Positions 7,503 to 15,780 of a DNA stretch of 64,000 nt are shown one piece after another. Origin of the DNA: an uncultured Oscillospiraceae bacterium (GTDB lineage Bacteria > Bacillota > Clostridia > Oscillospirales > Oscillospiraceae); the NCBI GenBank assembly GCA_947626315.1, contig CANQRQ010000001.1, positions 62,001-126,000 of the forward strand. Direction: 5' to 3'. Under the pieces are notes generated by a model, which saw only the letters and a list, made by a program, of their open reading frames with translations, was not told the DNA's origin and did no database searches. How positions within the stretch are numbered: the first letter of the stretch is position 1; each line of letters starts with the position of its first letter. Position numbers and translations under genes: made by a program.

Positions 7503-8699
7503 ATGCAGTACGATTTTACCACCGTCCTGGACCGGAGCGGCCGGGACTGTCTCGCCGCCAACACCATCCCTTTCCCCGGCGCGCAGGTACAGGAGGGCTT
7601 TGATCCCATCCCCATGTGGATCGCGGACATGAGTTATCCCACCGCCCCGCCGGTGCTGGAGGCTATGGAGAAGCGCCTGGCCTTTCCCAACCTGGGCTAC
7701 TTTCCGCTGACGGAGGAATATTATCAGAGCATCCTCTCCTGGCAGCGGCGGCGAAACGGCGTGGAGGGCCTGGAGGCGGAGCACATCGGCTATGAAAACG
7801 GGGTGCTGGGGGGCGTCAGCTCCGCGGTGCAGGCCTTCAGCAGCCAGGGAGAAAAGCTCCTGCTCCATTCCCCCACCTATGTGGGCTTCACCCACACGCT
7901 GGAGGCCCTGGGCCGCCCCGTTGTCCACAGCCCCCTGGTGCGGGACGAACAGGGCGTCTGGCGCATGGACTATGAGGACATGGACCGGAAGCTGAAGGAG
8001 CACCAGATCCATCTGGCCATCTTCTGTTCTCCGCACAATCCCTGCGGCCGCGTCTGGGAGCGCTGGGAGATCGAGAAGGCCCTGGAGGTCTACGCCGCCA
8101 ACGACTGCATCGTGCTCTCAGACGAGATCTGGTCGGACATCATCATGCCCGGGTACCGGCATATCCCCACCCAGTCCGTCTCCCAGGACGCCCGGAACCG
8201 GGTAGTGGCCTTCTATTCCCCCAGCAAGACCTTCAGCCTGGCCGGGCTGATCGGCTCCTACCACATTATTTATAACCCCGGTCTGCGCCACCGGGTGAGC
8301 CACCAGGGGCGGCTCAGCGGCTACAACAGCTGCAACGTCCTCTCCATGCACGGGCTGATCGGCGCCTACAGCCCGGAGGGGGAGGCCTGGGCGGAGCAGA
8401 TGTGCCGGGCGGTGGATGAAAACCTGGCCTGCGCCTGCGCGTTTTTCCGGGAGCAGGTCCCCGGCGTCCGGGTCATGCGCCCCCAGGGGACCTACATGCT
8501 GTTTCTGGACTGCGGCCCCTGGTGCCGGGAGCACGGCGTGAGTATCCGGGAGCTCCAACTGAGGGGCGTGGGCGTAGGCGTCATCTGGCAGAACGGGGAG
8601 GACTTCATCTGGCCCGACACCATCCGCATGAATCTGGCCCTGCCCAAATCCCGGCTGGAGGAGGCCCTGTCCCGGCTGAAAAAATATGTGTTTATCTAA
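7503..8699 (+). CDS. MalY/PatB-type PLP-dependent aminotransferase / C-S beta-lyase
   Basis: The 398-aa protein is a fold-type I PLP enzyme. It shows the MalY/PatB start (PMWIADMSYPTAPPVLEAME), the FCSPHNPCGRVW cofactor-pocket segment, DEIWSDII with the Asp that pairs the pyridine nitrogen, and YSPSKTFSLAGL with the Schiff-base Lys at residue 242. Members cleave cystathionine or other cysteine S-conjugates to pyruvate, ammonia and a thiol; some are also transaminases. The start is fixed by AAGGAGG seven bases before the ATG. It stands alone between its own promoter and a strong bidirectional terminator. A lyase role is likelier than pure transamination, but this is by family only. Confidence 0.9.
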   Translation: MQYDFTTVLDRSGRDCLAANTIPFPGAQVQEGFDPIPMWIADMSYPTAPPVLEAMEKRLAFPNLGYFPLTEEYYQSILSWQRRRNGVEGLEAEHIGYENGVLGGVSSAVQAFSSQGEKLLLHSPTYVGFTHTLEALGRPVVHSPLVRDEQGVWRMDYEDMDRKLKEHQIHLAIFCSPHNPCGRVWERWEIEKALEVYAANDCIVLSDEIWSDIIMPGYRHIPTQSVSQDARNRVVAFYSPSKTFSLAGLIGSYHIIYNPGLRHRVSHQGRLSGYNSCNVLSMHGLIGAYSPEGEAWAEQMCRAVDENLACACAFFREQVPGVRVMRPQGTYMLFLDCGPWCREHGVSIRELQLRGVGVGVIWQNGEDFIWPDTIRMNLALPKSRLEEALSRLKKYVFI

Positions 8700-8710
8700 A
8701 ACCATAGATA

Positions 8711-8743
8711 GAAATCCCCGGCGCGTTTCGCGCCGGGGATTTC
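8711..8743. terminator. Bidirectional terminator between aminotransferase and hydrogenase block
   Basis: A perfect 15-bp stem (GAAATCCCCGGCGCG, loop TTT, CGCGCCGGGGATTTC) sits between two convergent genes. It has no long T-run on either side, but its strength and position fit a shared terminator. Confidence 0.75.
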
Positions 8744-8763
8744 AAGTCAATCAGAGTCAATTA

Positions 8764-9393
8764 TTAGATCAGGATGCACTTCTTGGGGCAGGCCTCGGCG
8801 CAGGTGCCGCAGCCCACGCACTTGTCCTCGTCCAGGGTCCAGGTCTTGGCCGCCCGGTCCACCTCCAGCGCCCCGGCGGGGCACTTTTTGGCGCAGAGGG
8901 TGCAGTAGACGCACTTGGACGGGTCGTTGACCGGCTTGCCGTCATCCCGGGGCTTCACCGGCGCGGCGCCGGCCGCGGGTGCCGCCGCGGGGGCGGCGGG
9001 CTTGGGCGGGGCGGGCTTCTTCACCGGCGGCTTTTTGATGAAGCTGCCGCTGACCAGAAGATCCTCTTCCTTGGTGGCCACCATATGGTAGTCCCCGGTG
9101 AACTCGATGGCGTGGCGGCTGCAGAAGTCCGCGCAAGTGGCGCAGAAGGTGCAGGAGCCCAGGTTAAAGGTCATGGTGATCTTCTCGCCCTCTTCCACCT
9201 TCTCCGAGCTGCGGGTGATGGCGTTGCCGGAGCAGACCCGCTCGCACATGCCGCAGTTGATGCACAGCTCCGGATGGTAAACGATCCTTCCCCGGTAGTG
9301 GGGCGCCGCCTCGCTGGGGACGGCGGGGTACATGGCGCAGCTGGTCTTGCTGAAGAGCTGCTTTACCGCCTCTTTGACAAACGGAAAGTCCAT
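8764..9393 (-). CDS. Hydrogenase electron-transfer subunit, four [4Fe-4S] clusters (NuoI/MbhN-like with extra ferredoxin domain)
   Basis: The 209-aa product carries two separate 2[4Fe-4S] ferredoxin domains. The first has C44xxCxxC50xxxC54 and C81xxCxxC87xxxC91, matching NuoI/MbhN/EchF. The second has C161xxCxxC167xxxC171 and C192xxCxxC198xxxC202. They are joined by a Pro/Ala/Lys-rich linker at about residues 120-150. The first domain should relay electrons to the NuoB-like subunit; the added C-terminal domain is a likely docking wire for soluble ferredoxin. It is the last gene of the block; its ATG overlaps the NuoB-like stop (TAATG). NuoI-type subunits usually carry only two clusters, so this one is extended. 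Confidence 0.9.
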   Translation of the reverse strand: MDFPFVKEAVKQLFSKTSCAMYPAVPSEAAPHYRGRIVYHPELCINCGMCERVCSGNAITRSSEKVEEGEKITMTFNLGSCTFCATCADFCSRHAIEFTGDYHMVATKEEDLLVSGSFIKKPPVKKPAPPKPAAPAAAPAAGAAPVKPRDDGKPVNDPSKCVYCTLCAKKCPAGALEVDRAAKTWTLDEDKCVGCGTCAEACPKKCILI

Positions 9394-9833
9394 TACTTCG
9401 CCTCCCTCTTCTCTTTCAGGATTTTGGTGGCCAGGGCCAGGCCGTCGATCACCGCCTGGGGCTTGGGGGCGCAGCCGGCCACGTCCACGTCCACATGGAC
9501 GTACTTGCTCAGGGGGCCGGCCACAGAGTAGCTGCCCTTGAACACGTTGCCGGACTGGGGGCAGGAGCCCATGGTGACGATGCAGCGGGGCTCGGGCACC
9601 TGGGAGATGGCCCGAAGGACCCGGGGCAGAGACTGGGTCGTGACCGGGCCGGTGACCACCACGATGTCCGCGTGGCGGGGGCTGCCCGCCAGCTTGAAGC
9701 CCAGACGCTCCGCGTCGTAGCGGGGAGTCAGCACGGAGACCAGCTCGATATCGCAGCCGTTGCAGGAGCCGGCGTTGATGTGGAAGAGCCAGGGGGATTT
9801 GCCCATGCTCTCCGCAATGAGTTTTTTAAACAT
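9393..9833 (-). CDS. [NiFe] hydrogenase small subunit (NuoB/MbhJ-like)
   Basis: The product is 146 aa, as short as the small subunits of group 4 hydrogenases and complex I NuoB. The ligands for the proximal [4Fe-4S] cluster are visible: CNGCD near residue 24, TMGSCPQSGNVF, and the later VAGCAPKP. The DIVVVTGPVTTQ segment is also typical. It passes electrons from the ferredoxin-like subunit to the Ni-Fe site in the large subunit encoded at 15781-16863. It lies 12 bp after the NuoH-like gene and overlaps the ferredoxin start. The separation from the large-subunit gene by the whole antiporter module is noteworthy. Confidence 0.93.
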   Translation of the reverse strand: MFKKLIAESMGKSPWLFHINAGSCNGCDIELVSVLTPRYDAERLGFKLAGSPRHADIVVVTGPVTTQSLPRVLRAISQVPEPRCIVTMGSCPQSGNVFKGSYSVAGPLSKYVHVDVDVAGCAPKPQAVIDGLALATKILKEKREAK

Positions 9834-9845
9834 AGTCGCCCCTCC

Positions 9846-10883
9846 TTACAGACCGTACCAGGCCAGAACCAGGCTGATCAGGGCCAGGCCGGATGCCACG
9901 GTCCAGTAGAACTTGAAAATCTGCTCGATCTTGAGCCGCGCGGTGACGGCGTGGACGAAGGAAATGCAGACCACCGTGAGCACCACGCACAGCAGGAACA
10001 GCACGATCGCCTCCAGCAGCACCGACACGCCGCCGGCGGCCGCGCCGCTCAGGCCCGCCAGAGCCACCAGGCTCTCGATGCCGCCGCCGATGCCGCCCAG
10101 GAACAGGGCCACAAACAGGCTGGTCATGGTGAGCATTTTGATGGCGTGGCTCAGTTTAAAGATGCCCAGGGGAGGGCCGCTGTATTCCGCCAGGAGGCCC
10201 TCGCAGATCTCCGTCTCCGCCTCGGCGGCGTCAAAGGGGTGGCTGCCGGTCTCGCCGGGGATCACCATCAGCATGGCGACGGCGGCGGGGATCATGCTGG
10301 CCTTGAGGATCAGGCTGCCGTGGGCCGCCTGATAGGCCATGATGGAGGAGAAGGAGAAGGTCAGGCCCTCGCCGGTGGCGCTGCCTACCGCCTTGCCAAC
10401 CGACAGCAGCACCAGCACCAGGGGCAGCTCGCAGGCGATGATGGTGACCATCTCGCGGGAGAGGCCCACCCCCGCGTAGGGGGAGCCGGAGGCCGCGCCG
10501 CCCAGGATGTTGGCCAGGGCGGGGATCAGCAGCAGGTAGAGGATGACGATGATATCCGCCATGCCGGAGAAAGCGGTGAAGTTAAAGACCGGGATGAACA
10601 GCTGCAGCACCACCAGGGAGGCCAGGCCAACCAGCGGCGCCATGAGGAACACCGTCTTGGAGGAGGCCGCCGCGGGGATGATGGTCTCTTTGCCGCAGAG
10701 CTTGAAGAAATCGTAGAAGGGCTGAAGGATGGGAGGACCTACGCGCTTCTGCATCTTGGCCACCAGCTTGCGGTCAATGCCGCACAGGAGCAGGCCCGCC
10801 AGGAAGCAGAACAGGAAGCCGGGGAAAATCAGAATATAGCCCAGATACTGCAGGGCGCTCATAACAATACTCACGTCTCCCAC
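9846..10883 (-). CDS. Hydrogenase membrane subunit (NuoH/MbhM-like)
   Basis: This 345-aa integral membrane protein has about eight helices. It carries the NuoH signature GIDRKLVAKMQKRVGPP in the first cytoplasmic loop, followed by YDFFKLCGKETIIP, and the later HPFDAAEAETEICEGLLAEY segment, the conserved acidic loop near the catalytic arm. NuoH-like subunits link the peripheral hydrogenase arm to the ion-pumping module and close the bottom of the redox-coupled cavity. It sits directly after the MrpD-like gene with a 4-bp gap, so coupling and membrane anchor are co-translated. Confidence 0.94.
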   Translation of the reverse strand: MGDVSIVMSALQYLGYILIFPGFLFCFLAGLLLCGIDRKLVAKMQKRVGPPILQPFYDFFKLCGKETIIPAAASSKTVFLMAPLVGLASLVVLQLFIPVFNFTAFSGMADIIVILYLLLIPALANILGGAASGSPYAGVGLSREMVTIIACELPLVLVLLSVGKAVGSATGEGLTFSFSSIMAYQAAHGSLILKASMIPAAVAMLMVIPGETGSHPFDAAEAETEICEGLLAEYSGPPLGIFKLSHAIKMLTMTSLFVALFLGGIGGGIESLVALAGLSGAAAGGVSVLLEAIVLFLLCVVLTVVCISFVHAVTARLKIEQIFKFYWTVASGLALISLVLAWYGL

Positions 10884-10887
10884 CTCC

Positions 10888-12810
10888 TTAAAATACGATC
10901 AGCATGTAGAGCGTGACCAGGGCCAGGGCGACGACAGCCCAGAGGGCATAGTCGTTCACGATGCCGCTGTGCAGCTCATGCATGAAGTTGAAGTACCCAC
11001 GCCAGTTGTGCTTGAAGCCCCAGAACAGGTCCTCGCCGCCCACCTGGGAGTACACGCTCTCTTCGCCGCCGAAGAACAGGTCGTATTTGCTGTCCGCCGG
11101 GGCGGCGCTCTCGCTGACGCTGTCATACTTGCCGGCGATGGCCACGATGGTGACGGCCAGCAGGGCGATGATCAGGAGCAGCAGCCAGCTGACCGGCTGC
11201 CACAGGCCAACCTCCACATAGGTGACGGCCTGGGCCGCGGGGGCGGCGGCGCCCATCACGCTCTCCGCGTAGCCGGAGCCCAGCATGGCGTTGATGTAGT
11301 TGGCCACGTTGAACACGGCGTTTGCTGCGGGCTGGGTCAGATAGGTGGTGACCACATTGGGGAACAGGCCCGTCAGCACGCAGAGGATGGCGAAGAGGCT
11401 CATGGCCAGACGCATGCCCCAGGGGACCTCGGTGACGTTTTCATACTCCTTGGGGAGGCGGCCGAAGAACACCGACTGGCTGACCTTCACGAAGGAGGCC
11501 AGGGTCAGCACGCTGGTGACCAGGGCGATGATGGTGACGAACACGAAGCCGATGTTGCCGGACTCCACCGCCTTATAGTAGATGGACTGATACACCATCC
11601 ACTTGGAGGCAAAGCCGTTAAAGGGCGGGATGCCGCTGATGGAGAAGGCACCCACCAGAAACAGCGCCGTGGTCCAGGGCATTTTCTTGGACAGGCCGCC
11701 CAGCTTGCCCAGGTCGGTGGTGCCGGTCTGCTGCAGGACAGCGCCGGCGGCAAGGAACAGCAGGCCCTTGAACAGGGTGTGGTTCATGGCGTGATACAGG
11801 CCGGAGGAGACGCCCATGGCGGTGCACAGGCCGACGGCCGTCAGCACGTAGCCGATCTGGGAGATACTGTGGAAGGCCAGCAGACGCTTGAAGTCATGCT
11901 GCGCCAGGGCCATGGTCACGCAGACGAACATGCTCACCGAGCCCATGAACACCAGGATGAACTGCATGGTGCCCAGATTCATGGTCTGGAACAGGAAGTA
12001 GCTCAGCCGGATGATGCCGTAGATACCGGACTTGGTGAGGACGCCGGAGATCAGCACCGAGATGGACGCGGGAGCCGCGCCGTGGGCGTCCGCCGCCAGG
12101 GGATGGAAGGGCACGATGAAGGCCTTCGTGGAAAAGCCTATGTACAGCAGGGCAAAGGCCACCACGGTGGCGGTGTTCATATGCCCGGGGATAAAGGCGG
12201 ACAGCTGGGCAAAGTTCAGGGTGTGGGCCTGGGCGTAGAGCATGATGGTGCCCGTCAGGATGCAGGTGGAGCCCATGCAGCCCACTACCAGGTACTTGAA
12301 TGCCGCTTCCAGCGCGCCCTTGGCGGTGTTGCGGAAGGCCGTCAGCGCCACGGCGGCAAAGGTCAGGATCTCCACCATGATGAACATGTTGAACAGGTCC
12401 CCGGAGAGGACCAGACCCATGACGCCGCCGGCGAGCATCAGGAACAGGGTGTAATACTGGCCCACGTTGTCGTCAAAGCGCATGTACTGGATGGAGTACA
12501 CACAGGAGACGAACACGGCCGTGGCGATCAGCAGGCCGAAAAACAGGCTCAGGGCGTCTACCTCCAGGGCAATGCCGATGGCGTAGCCGCCGGCAGGGGC
12601 CCGGGCGCCCATCCAGTAGGCGATGATCTCGCCGTTGAGCATCACGGGCTTGACCAGGGCGATCAGGAAGCCCAGGGAGGCGGTCACCGCCAGCAGGGCG
12701 ATGGCGTGCCGCAGGGGCTTGACGTTGCCGAAGAGGACGATCAGGAACGCCCCCAGGAAGAGCACCATGATGGAGAAGATCGGGAAGTGCTGATACAGGG
12801 AAGTCATCAT
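10888..12810 (-). CDS. MrpD/NuoN-like antiporter subunit of hydrogenase (MbhH-like)
   Basis: At 640 aa this is a proton/sodium antiporter-family subunit (Proton_antipo_M). The conserved core is seen in FNMFIMVEILTFAAVAL with the functional Glu of helix 5, GFSTKAFIVPFHPLAADAHGAAP with the functional Lys in helix 7, and GVLTKSGIYGIIR with another conserved Lys. A loop before the last helix extends the C-terminus by about 90 residues. In Mbh-type enzymes this subunit carries H+ coupled to the redox reaction. ATG at 12810 overlaps the MrpC-like stop by 4 bp. Confidence 0.94.
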   Translation of the reverse strand: MMTSLYQHFPIFSIMVLFLGAFLIVLFGNVKPLRHAIALLAVTASLGFLIALVKPVMLNGEIIAYWMGARAPAGGYAIGIALEVDALSLFFGLLIATAVFVSCVYSIQYMRFDDNVGQYYTLFLMLAGGVMGLVLSGDLFNMFIMVEILTFAAVALTAFRNTAKGALEAAFKYLVVGCMGSTCILTGTIMLYAQAHTLNFAQLSAFIPGHMNTATVVAFALLYIGFSTKAFIVPFHPLAADAHGAAPASISVLISGVLTKSGIYGIIRLSYFLFQTMNLGTMQFILVFMGSVSMFVCVTMALAQHDFKRLLAFHSISQIGYVLTAVGLCTAMGVSSGLYHAMNHTLFKGLLFLAAGAVLQQTGTTDLGKLGGLSKKMPWTTALFLVGAFSISGIPPFNGFASKWMVYQSIYYKAVESGNIGFVFVTIIALVTSVLTLASFVKVSQSVFFGRLPKEYENVTEVPWGMRLAMSLFAILCVLTGLFPNVVTTYLTQPAANAVFNVANYINAMLGSGYAESVMGAAAPAAQAVTYVEVGLWQPVSWLLLLIIALLAVTIVAIAGKYDSVSESAAPADSKYDLFFGGEESVYSQVGGEDLFWGFKHNWRGYFNFMHELHSGIVNDYALWAVVALALVTLYMLIVF

Positions 12811-13157
12811 CCTCTCAGCCTCCTTATCTCTCTGGTGTCGATGGTGCCGTACTGCTCACGCAGCTTCATCACCAGGGACAGGGACATGGCCGTGACGCAG
12901 GCGCCGATGACGATGCTGGTCAGGGTCAGGGCCTGGGGGATGGGGTCCACGAAGAAGGAGGCGGGGTTCAGCTCGCCCCAGGTAAAGATAGGGGCGGTGC
13001 CGCCGGGATTGAAGCCGATGCTGATGATCAGCAGATTGACGCCGTAATCCGCGATGGACAGGCCGATCACCGTCTTGACCAGGTTGGTCTTGGTGACGAT
13101 GGTGTAGAAGCCCAGAATGATGAGGAAAAACGACGCGATATAGTTAAACAGTATCAT
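12807..13157 (-). CDS. MrpC/NuoK-like subunit (MbhG-like)
   Basis: The protein is 116 aa with three membrane helices, matching MnhC/MrpC. Its key stretch is LVKTVIGLSIADYGVNLLIISIGF in the second helix, followed by the periplasmic DPIPQALTLTSIVIGACVTA segment; the PQALxLTxIVI pattern is the family hallmark. I use the ATG at 13157, which has AGGTGA upstream, rather than the track's start at 13196, which overlaps the MrpB-like gene. It forms part of the ion-translocating arm next to the MrpD-like subunit. Confidence 0.9.
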   Translation of the reverse strand: MILFNYIASFFLIILGFYTIVTKTNLVKTVIGLSIADYGVNLLIISIGFNPGGTAPIFTWGELNPASFFVDPIPQALTLTSIVIGACVTAMSLSLVMKLREQYGTIDTREIRRLRG

Positions 13158-13167
13158 AGTCTTCACC

Positions 13168-13626
13168 TCATTCCGCGCCGGCGTCTTTTCCGGCAAAGAC
13201 GCCGATCATCAACAGGGAAATGGAGCCGATGCCGGTTATGACCTTCACGCCGACCGTCAGGTTCATCCAGAAGATGGTGCCGGAGCTGTAAAGGTCGCCC
13301 ACGTTCCCAAAGGTGTAGAGGACGTTCTGGCAGAACTGGGCGCCCACGGCCACGCCCAGCAGAGCCAGGGCCACATAGACCGTGGAGGCCGCGCCCTCGG
13401 CGTGGTGCAGCAGGTTGAAGCTCAGGGCCTCCGCGGTGGTCTGCTGGCCGTGGCCGAAGTAGAGCAGCACCACGACCGCCGCCATGATGACGCCGCCCTG
13501 GAAGCCGCCGCCGGGGGACAGGTGCCCGTGCAGCACGATGTACAGGCTGTACACCAGGGCCAGGGGCATGATCGCGTCGCAGCCGCAGGGCTGGATCACG
13601 TCTTTGATCACAGGCTTGTTATTCAT
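13168..13626 (-). CDS. MrpB-like subunit (MbhF-like)
   Basis: This 152-aa membrane protein has four helices and the MnhB/MrpB signature HGHLSPGGGFQGGVI after the first helix, where the amphipathic loop enters the membrane. The C-terminal half GTIFWMNLTVGVKVITGIGSISLL resembles the last helices of MnhB. In Mrp antiporters MrpB lines the putative Na+ path with MrpA-C and MrpC. Its start overlaps the preceding small gene by 8 bp, as is common throughout this module. Confidence 0.92.
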   Translation of the reverse strand: MNNKPVIKDVIQPCGCDAIMPLALVYSLYIVLHGHLSPGGGFQGGVIMAAVVVLLYFGHGQQTTAEALSFNLLHHAEGAASTVYVALALLGVAVGAQFCQNVLYTFGNVGDLYSSGTIFWMNLTVGVKVITGIGSISLLMIGVFAGKDAGAE

Positions 13627-13978
13627 CCGTCTTCTCCTCCTTCTTGGCTTTCTTGGTAAAGAGGATCACGGTGGAGCCGGCCACGGCGGTGATCAGGATA
13701 AAGGCCTCGCCCATGGTGTCGTAACCACGGAAGTCGAAGACGATAGAGGTCACGTCGTTGACCGCGTGGGACTTCTCCAGGTTCTGCTGGACGATGGCCG
13801 CCGCCGCGCCGTCGGCGGTGCTGTCGTCATAGGAGGACGGATCCTGCTGCAGCTCGTACACGGAGACGGCAGCCTGGCTGCCGTCATAGGTCCGGGGCAT
13901 GGCCGCCATGGCGACGCCGGCGTAGACGCAGGCCGCCAGAACGGCCAGCAGGGAGAACCAGGTCAGAAATTTCTTCAT
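13619..13978 (-). CDS. MbhE-like small membrane subunit (MrpA C-terminal/MrpB N-terminal domain type)
   Basis: The product is 119 aa with an N-terminal helix, a soluble loop of about 60 residues and a C-terminal helix. The conserved part is NDVTSIVFDFRGYDTMGEAFIL, which matches the FDxRxxDTxGE motif at the MrpA C-terminus and in MbhE. That motif lies at the start of the Na+ half of Mrp complexes. The poorly conserved extracellular loop is rich in Ala, Asp and Ser. The ATG overlaps the preceding stop by 4 bp. Confidence 0.85.
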   Translation of the reverse strand: MKKFLTWFSLLAVLAACVYAGVAMAAMPRTYDGSQAAVSVYELQQDPSSYDDSTADGAAAAIVQQNLEKSHAVNDVTSIVFDFRGYDTMGEAFILITAVAGSTVILFTKKAKKEEKTDE

Positions 13979-14229
13979 TTGCCGTCCCCTCCCTTGATCT
14001 TTTTCAGGGTGACAATGAAGATCAGCGGGCTCAGGGCCGCGCCCACAGCGGCCTCGGAGATGGCCACATCGGGGGCGTGGAGCAGCAGAAACTCCGCCGC
14101 GGCGAACAGGCCCGTCACGCTCAGGGCGATGACCGACGACAGCAGATTCTCAAAATGGGCCGCCAGAATAGCGGACACCACCATGCCCACGACCACCAGG
14201 ACATTCAGGATCACAACCAGTTCACTCAT
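13975..14229 (-). CDS. DUF4040/MbhD-like subunit
   Basis: At 84 aa with three hydrophobic helices, this matches the DUF4040 segment that is a domain of MrpA and a separate protein, MbhD, in Mbh. The diagnostic stretch is LHAPDVAISEAAVGAAL, containing the conserved PDVAxTEAxVG motif with its membrane Glu. I take the ATG at 14229 instead of the track's 14304, since the extra 25 residues are Arg-rich and overlap the MrpG-like coding end. It pairs with the MbhE-like gene to replace the missing MrpA C-terminal domain. Confidence 0.87.
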   Translation of the reverse strand: MSELVVILNVLVVVGMVVSAILAAHFENLLSSVIALSVTGLFAAAEFLLLHAPDVAISEAAVGAALSPLIFIVTLKKIKGGDGK

Positions 14230-14566
14230 CGAAATCCCTCCCGTAATCGTCGATTTCCATCTTTTTCTCCGGGCGGATACCGGCCTGATACGCCCCCTTG
14301 GCAATGGCGTGGGAGCCGACAGGGTTCGTGAAGAAGATCAGCGCGCCGATCAGCGCCACCTTGACGGCGGCGGAGGCGCTGCCCATCACGAAGATGGCGT
14401 AGAGCAGGCCGCCCAGGCACACGCCCAGGACGCCCAGGGTGCTGACGCAGGTGCTGGCCTGCATCCGGCAGAAGGTGTCGGGCATTTTCAGGATGCCCTT
14501 GGTGCCCGCCAGGGCGAAGATCAGCCCTACGGCGATCAGCAGGTCAATGACGATCCTTAGCAGCAT
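14222..14566 (-). CDS. MrpG-like subunit (MbhC-like)
   Basis: This 114-aa protein has three membrane helices and the MnhG/MrpG pattern: LAGTKGILKMPDTFCRMQASTCVSTLGV (the conserved RxPDxxxRxHAxTK-type loop) and ALIFFTNPVGSHAIAKGAY near the third helix. MrpE, MrpF and MrpG together form a small subcomplex needed for assembly of Mrp-type pumps. The C-terminal 20 residues are charged and cytoplasmic. The start overlaps the MrpF-like gene by 23 bp. Confidence 0.9.
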   Translation of the reverse strand: MLLRIVIDLLIAVGLIFALAGTKGILKMPDTFCRMQASTCVSTLGVLGVCLGGLLYAIFVMGSASAAVKVALIGALIFFTNPVGSHAIAKGAYQAGIRPEKKMEIDDYGRDFDE

Positions 14567-14828
14567 ACTTGAGCCACCTCCCCTTGTCCATGTACTTGGC
14601 CACCAGCATCGTGTCGATAATGCCCAGCAGCGCGCCGATGATGGCGATATCCAGATAAATGCTTCTGCCGCTGTAGAGAGAGAAGAGGACCATGGCGCAG
14701 CAGATGCAGATATCCGCCGCGTCCCCGGCTACCATCCGGTCCGCGGCCGTGGGGCCCTTGATGAGCCGGATCAGGTTCAGCAGAGCCAGAGCGCCGAACA
14801 GCACGGCAAAAATCATCAGGTCGCTCAT
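14544..14828 (-). CDS. MrpF-like subunit (MbhB-like)
   Basis: The real product is about 94 aa, starting MSDLMIFAVLFGALALLNL. The track's 197-aa ORF fuses it to out-of-frame sequence. MnhF/MrpF features are IRLIKGPTAADRMVAGDAADI after helix 1 (the RGPTxADRxVA loop) and SIYLDIAIIGALLGIIDTMLVAKYM at the third helix. ATG at 14828 overlaps the MrpE-like stop (ATGA) and has AAGGAGG eight bases upstream, whereas the ATG six bases earlier is too close to that site. It is part of the Mrp-like accessory trio E-F-G. Confidence 0.9.
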   Translation of the reverse strand: MSDLMIFAVLFGALALLNLIRLIKGPTAADRMVAGDAADICICCAMVLFSLYSGRSIYLDIAIIGALLGIIDTMLVAKYMDKGRWLKYAAKDRH

Positions 14829-15346
14829 TCCCATACCCTCCTTAAGCCTTTCTCCAGCCTGCCCTTGATGGCGTCCCCCGCCTCCTGGCCGCTGGGCTTG
14901 GTCACATCGATCCAGTGTATGTAGTAGTAGGTCTGGCCCTCCTCCTCGGCGATTTCCATGGTGATGGTGCCGGGGGTGAGGGTGATGGCGTTGGCAAGGG
15001 CGGCCTGGCCGTAGTCGGACTTCAGGTCCACAGGCACCTTGACAATGCCGGGGTTTACGTTCTTGCAGCCGCCGAAGCAGCGCTTGGCCACATCCAGATT
15101 GGCCTTGACCATCTCCACCGGGAAAATGCACAGCCAAAACGCCAGGGCGTTGACCAGCTTCACAGGATTGAAGAGCCAGAAGGCCTTTTCATGGATGAAG
15201 AAGCGGGCCGAGAACAGGGCCACCGCAAGGCTTACCACCGCGCCCACCGCCAGCTCCTGGACCTGGACCGACCAGGTCAACAAAAGCCAGAAGGCATAGC
15301 AGACGATGAAGGTGGAAATGACAGCGGGAAGTCTCGTCTTTTGCAA
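14825..15346 (-). CDS. MrpE-like subunit (MbhA-like)
   Basis: The 173-aa product has two N-terminal helices and a cytoplasmic domain, like MnhE/MrpE. Conserved features are FWLCIFPVEMVKANLDVAKRC after the second helix and ALANAITLTPGTITMEI, the family's LTPGTxTxxL motif, with a HWIDV segment beyond. It is the first gene of the antiporter-like module. About 90 bp separate it from hypA with no clear terminator, so the module is probably expressed from the same long transcript as the hydrogenase subunits upstream. Confidence 0.92.
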   Translation of the reverse strand: MQKTRLPAVISTFIVCYAFWLLLTWSVQVQELAVGAVVSLAVALFSARFFIHEKAFWLFNPVKLVNALAFWLCIFPVEMVKANLDVAKRCFGGCKNVNPGIVKVPVDLKSDYGQAALANAITLTPGTITMEIAEEEGQTYYYIHWIDVTKPSGQEAGDAIKGRLEKGLRRVWE

Positions 15347-15435
15347 AGGGTAACCTCTCCTTTCTTTCCGGACGGGGCGGGCCGCGGCCCGTTTTTGCCT
15401 CCGTCCGCGGTTTTTGCGGATGAAATGATCTGCGT

Positions 15436-15777
15436 CTATTCTACTTTCAGGTTTTCCACATAGAACTCCCGGCCGGCGGTCATTCGGACGGCGGTGGAGC
15501 GGCAGTGGGGACAGCAGGCGTTTTTCCGGTCCGCCTCCCCCTCATAGCCGCAGTCCAGACACCGGAAGCGGGCGGGCACCGTCTCGATGCGCAGCTCCGC
15601 CCCCTCCGCAGCGGAGCCCGCCGCGGCAACGGGGAAGAACTCCCGCAGGCACTCCGGCACCAGGCCGGAGAACTCGCCCATTTTCAAGCGGATCTCCAGC
15701 ACCCGCTGAAAGCCGTTTTTCCGGGCCTCGGAATTGACAATCTCGATGATCCCCTGGGCGATCGCCAGCTCGTGCAT
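15436..15777 (-). CDS. hypA: Hydrogenase nickel chaperone HypA
   Basis: The 113-aa product starts MHELAIAQGII; the Met1-His2-Glu3 amino terminus is the HypA nickel site. The zinc site is CxxC at 73/76 and CxxC at 89/92 with an extra Cys88. HypA delivers Ni2+ to the large-subunit precursor, usually with the GTPase HypB. No hypB is found in this window, so it is either elsewhere or dispensable. The gene follows the large-subunit stop by 3 bp, placing the nickel chaperone right behind its client in the transcript. Confidence 0.95.
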   Translation of the reverse strand: MHELAIAQGIIEIVNSEARKNGFQRVLEIRLKMGEFSGLVPECLREFFPVAAAGSAAEGAELRIETVPARFRCLDCGYEGEADRKNACCPHCRSTAVRMTAGREFYVENLKVE

Positions 15778-15780
15778 GGC

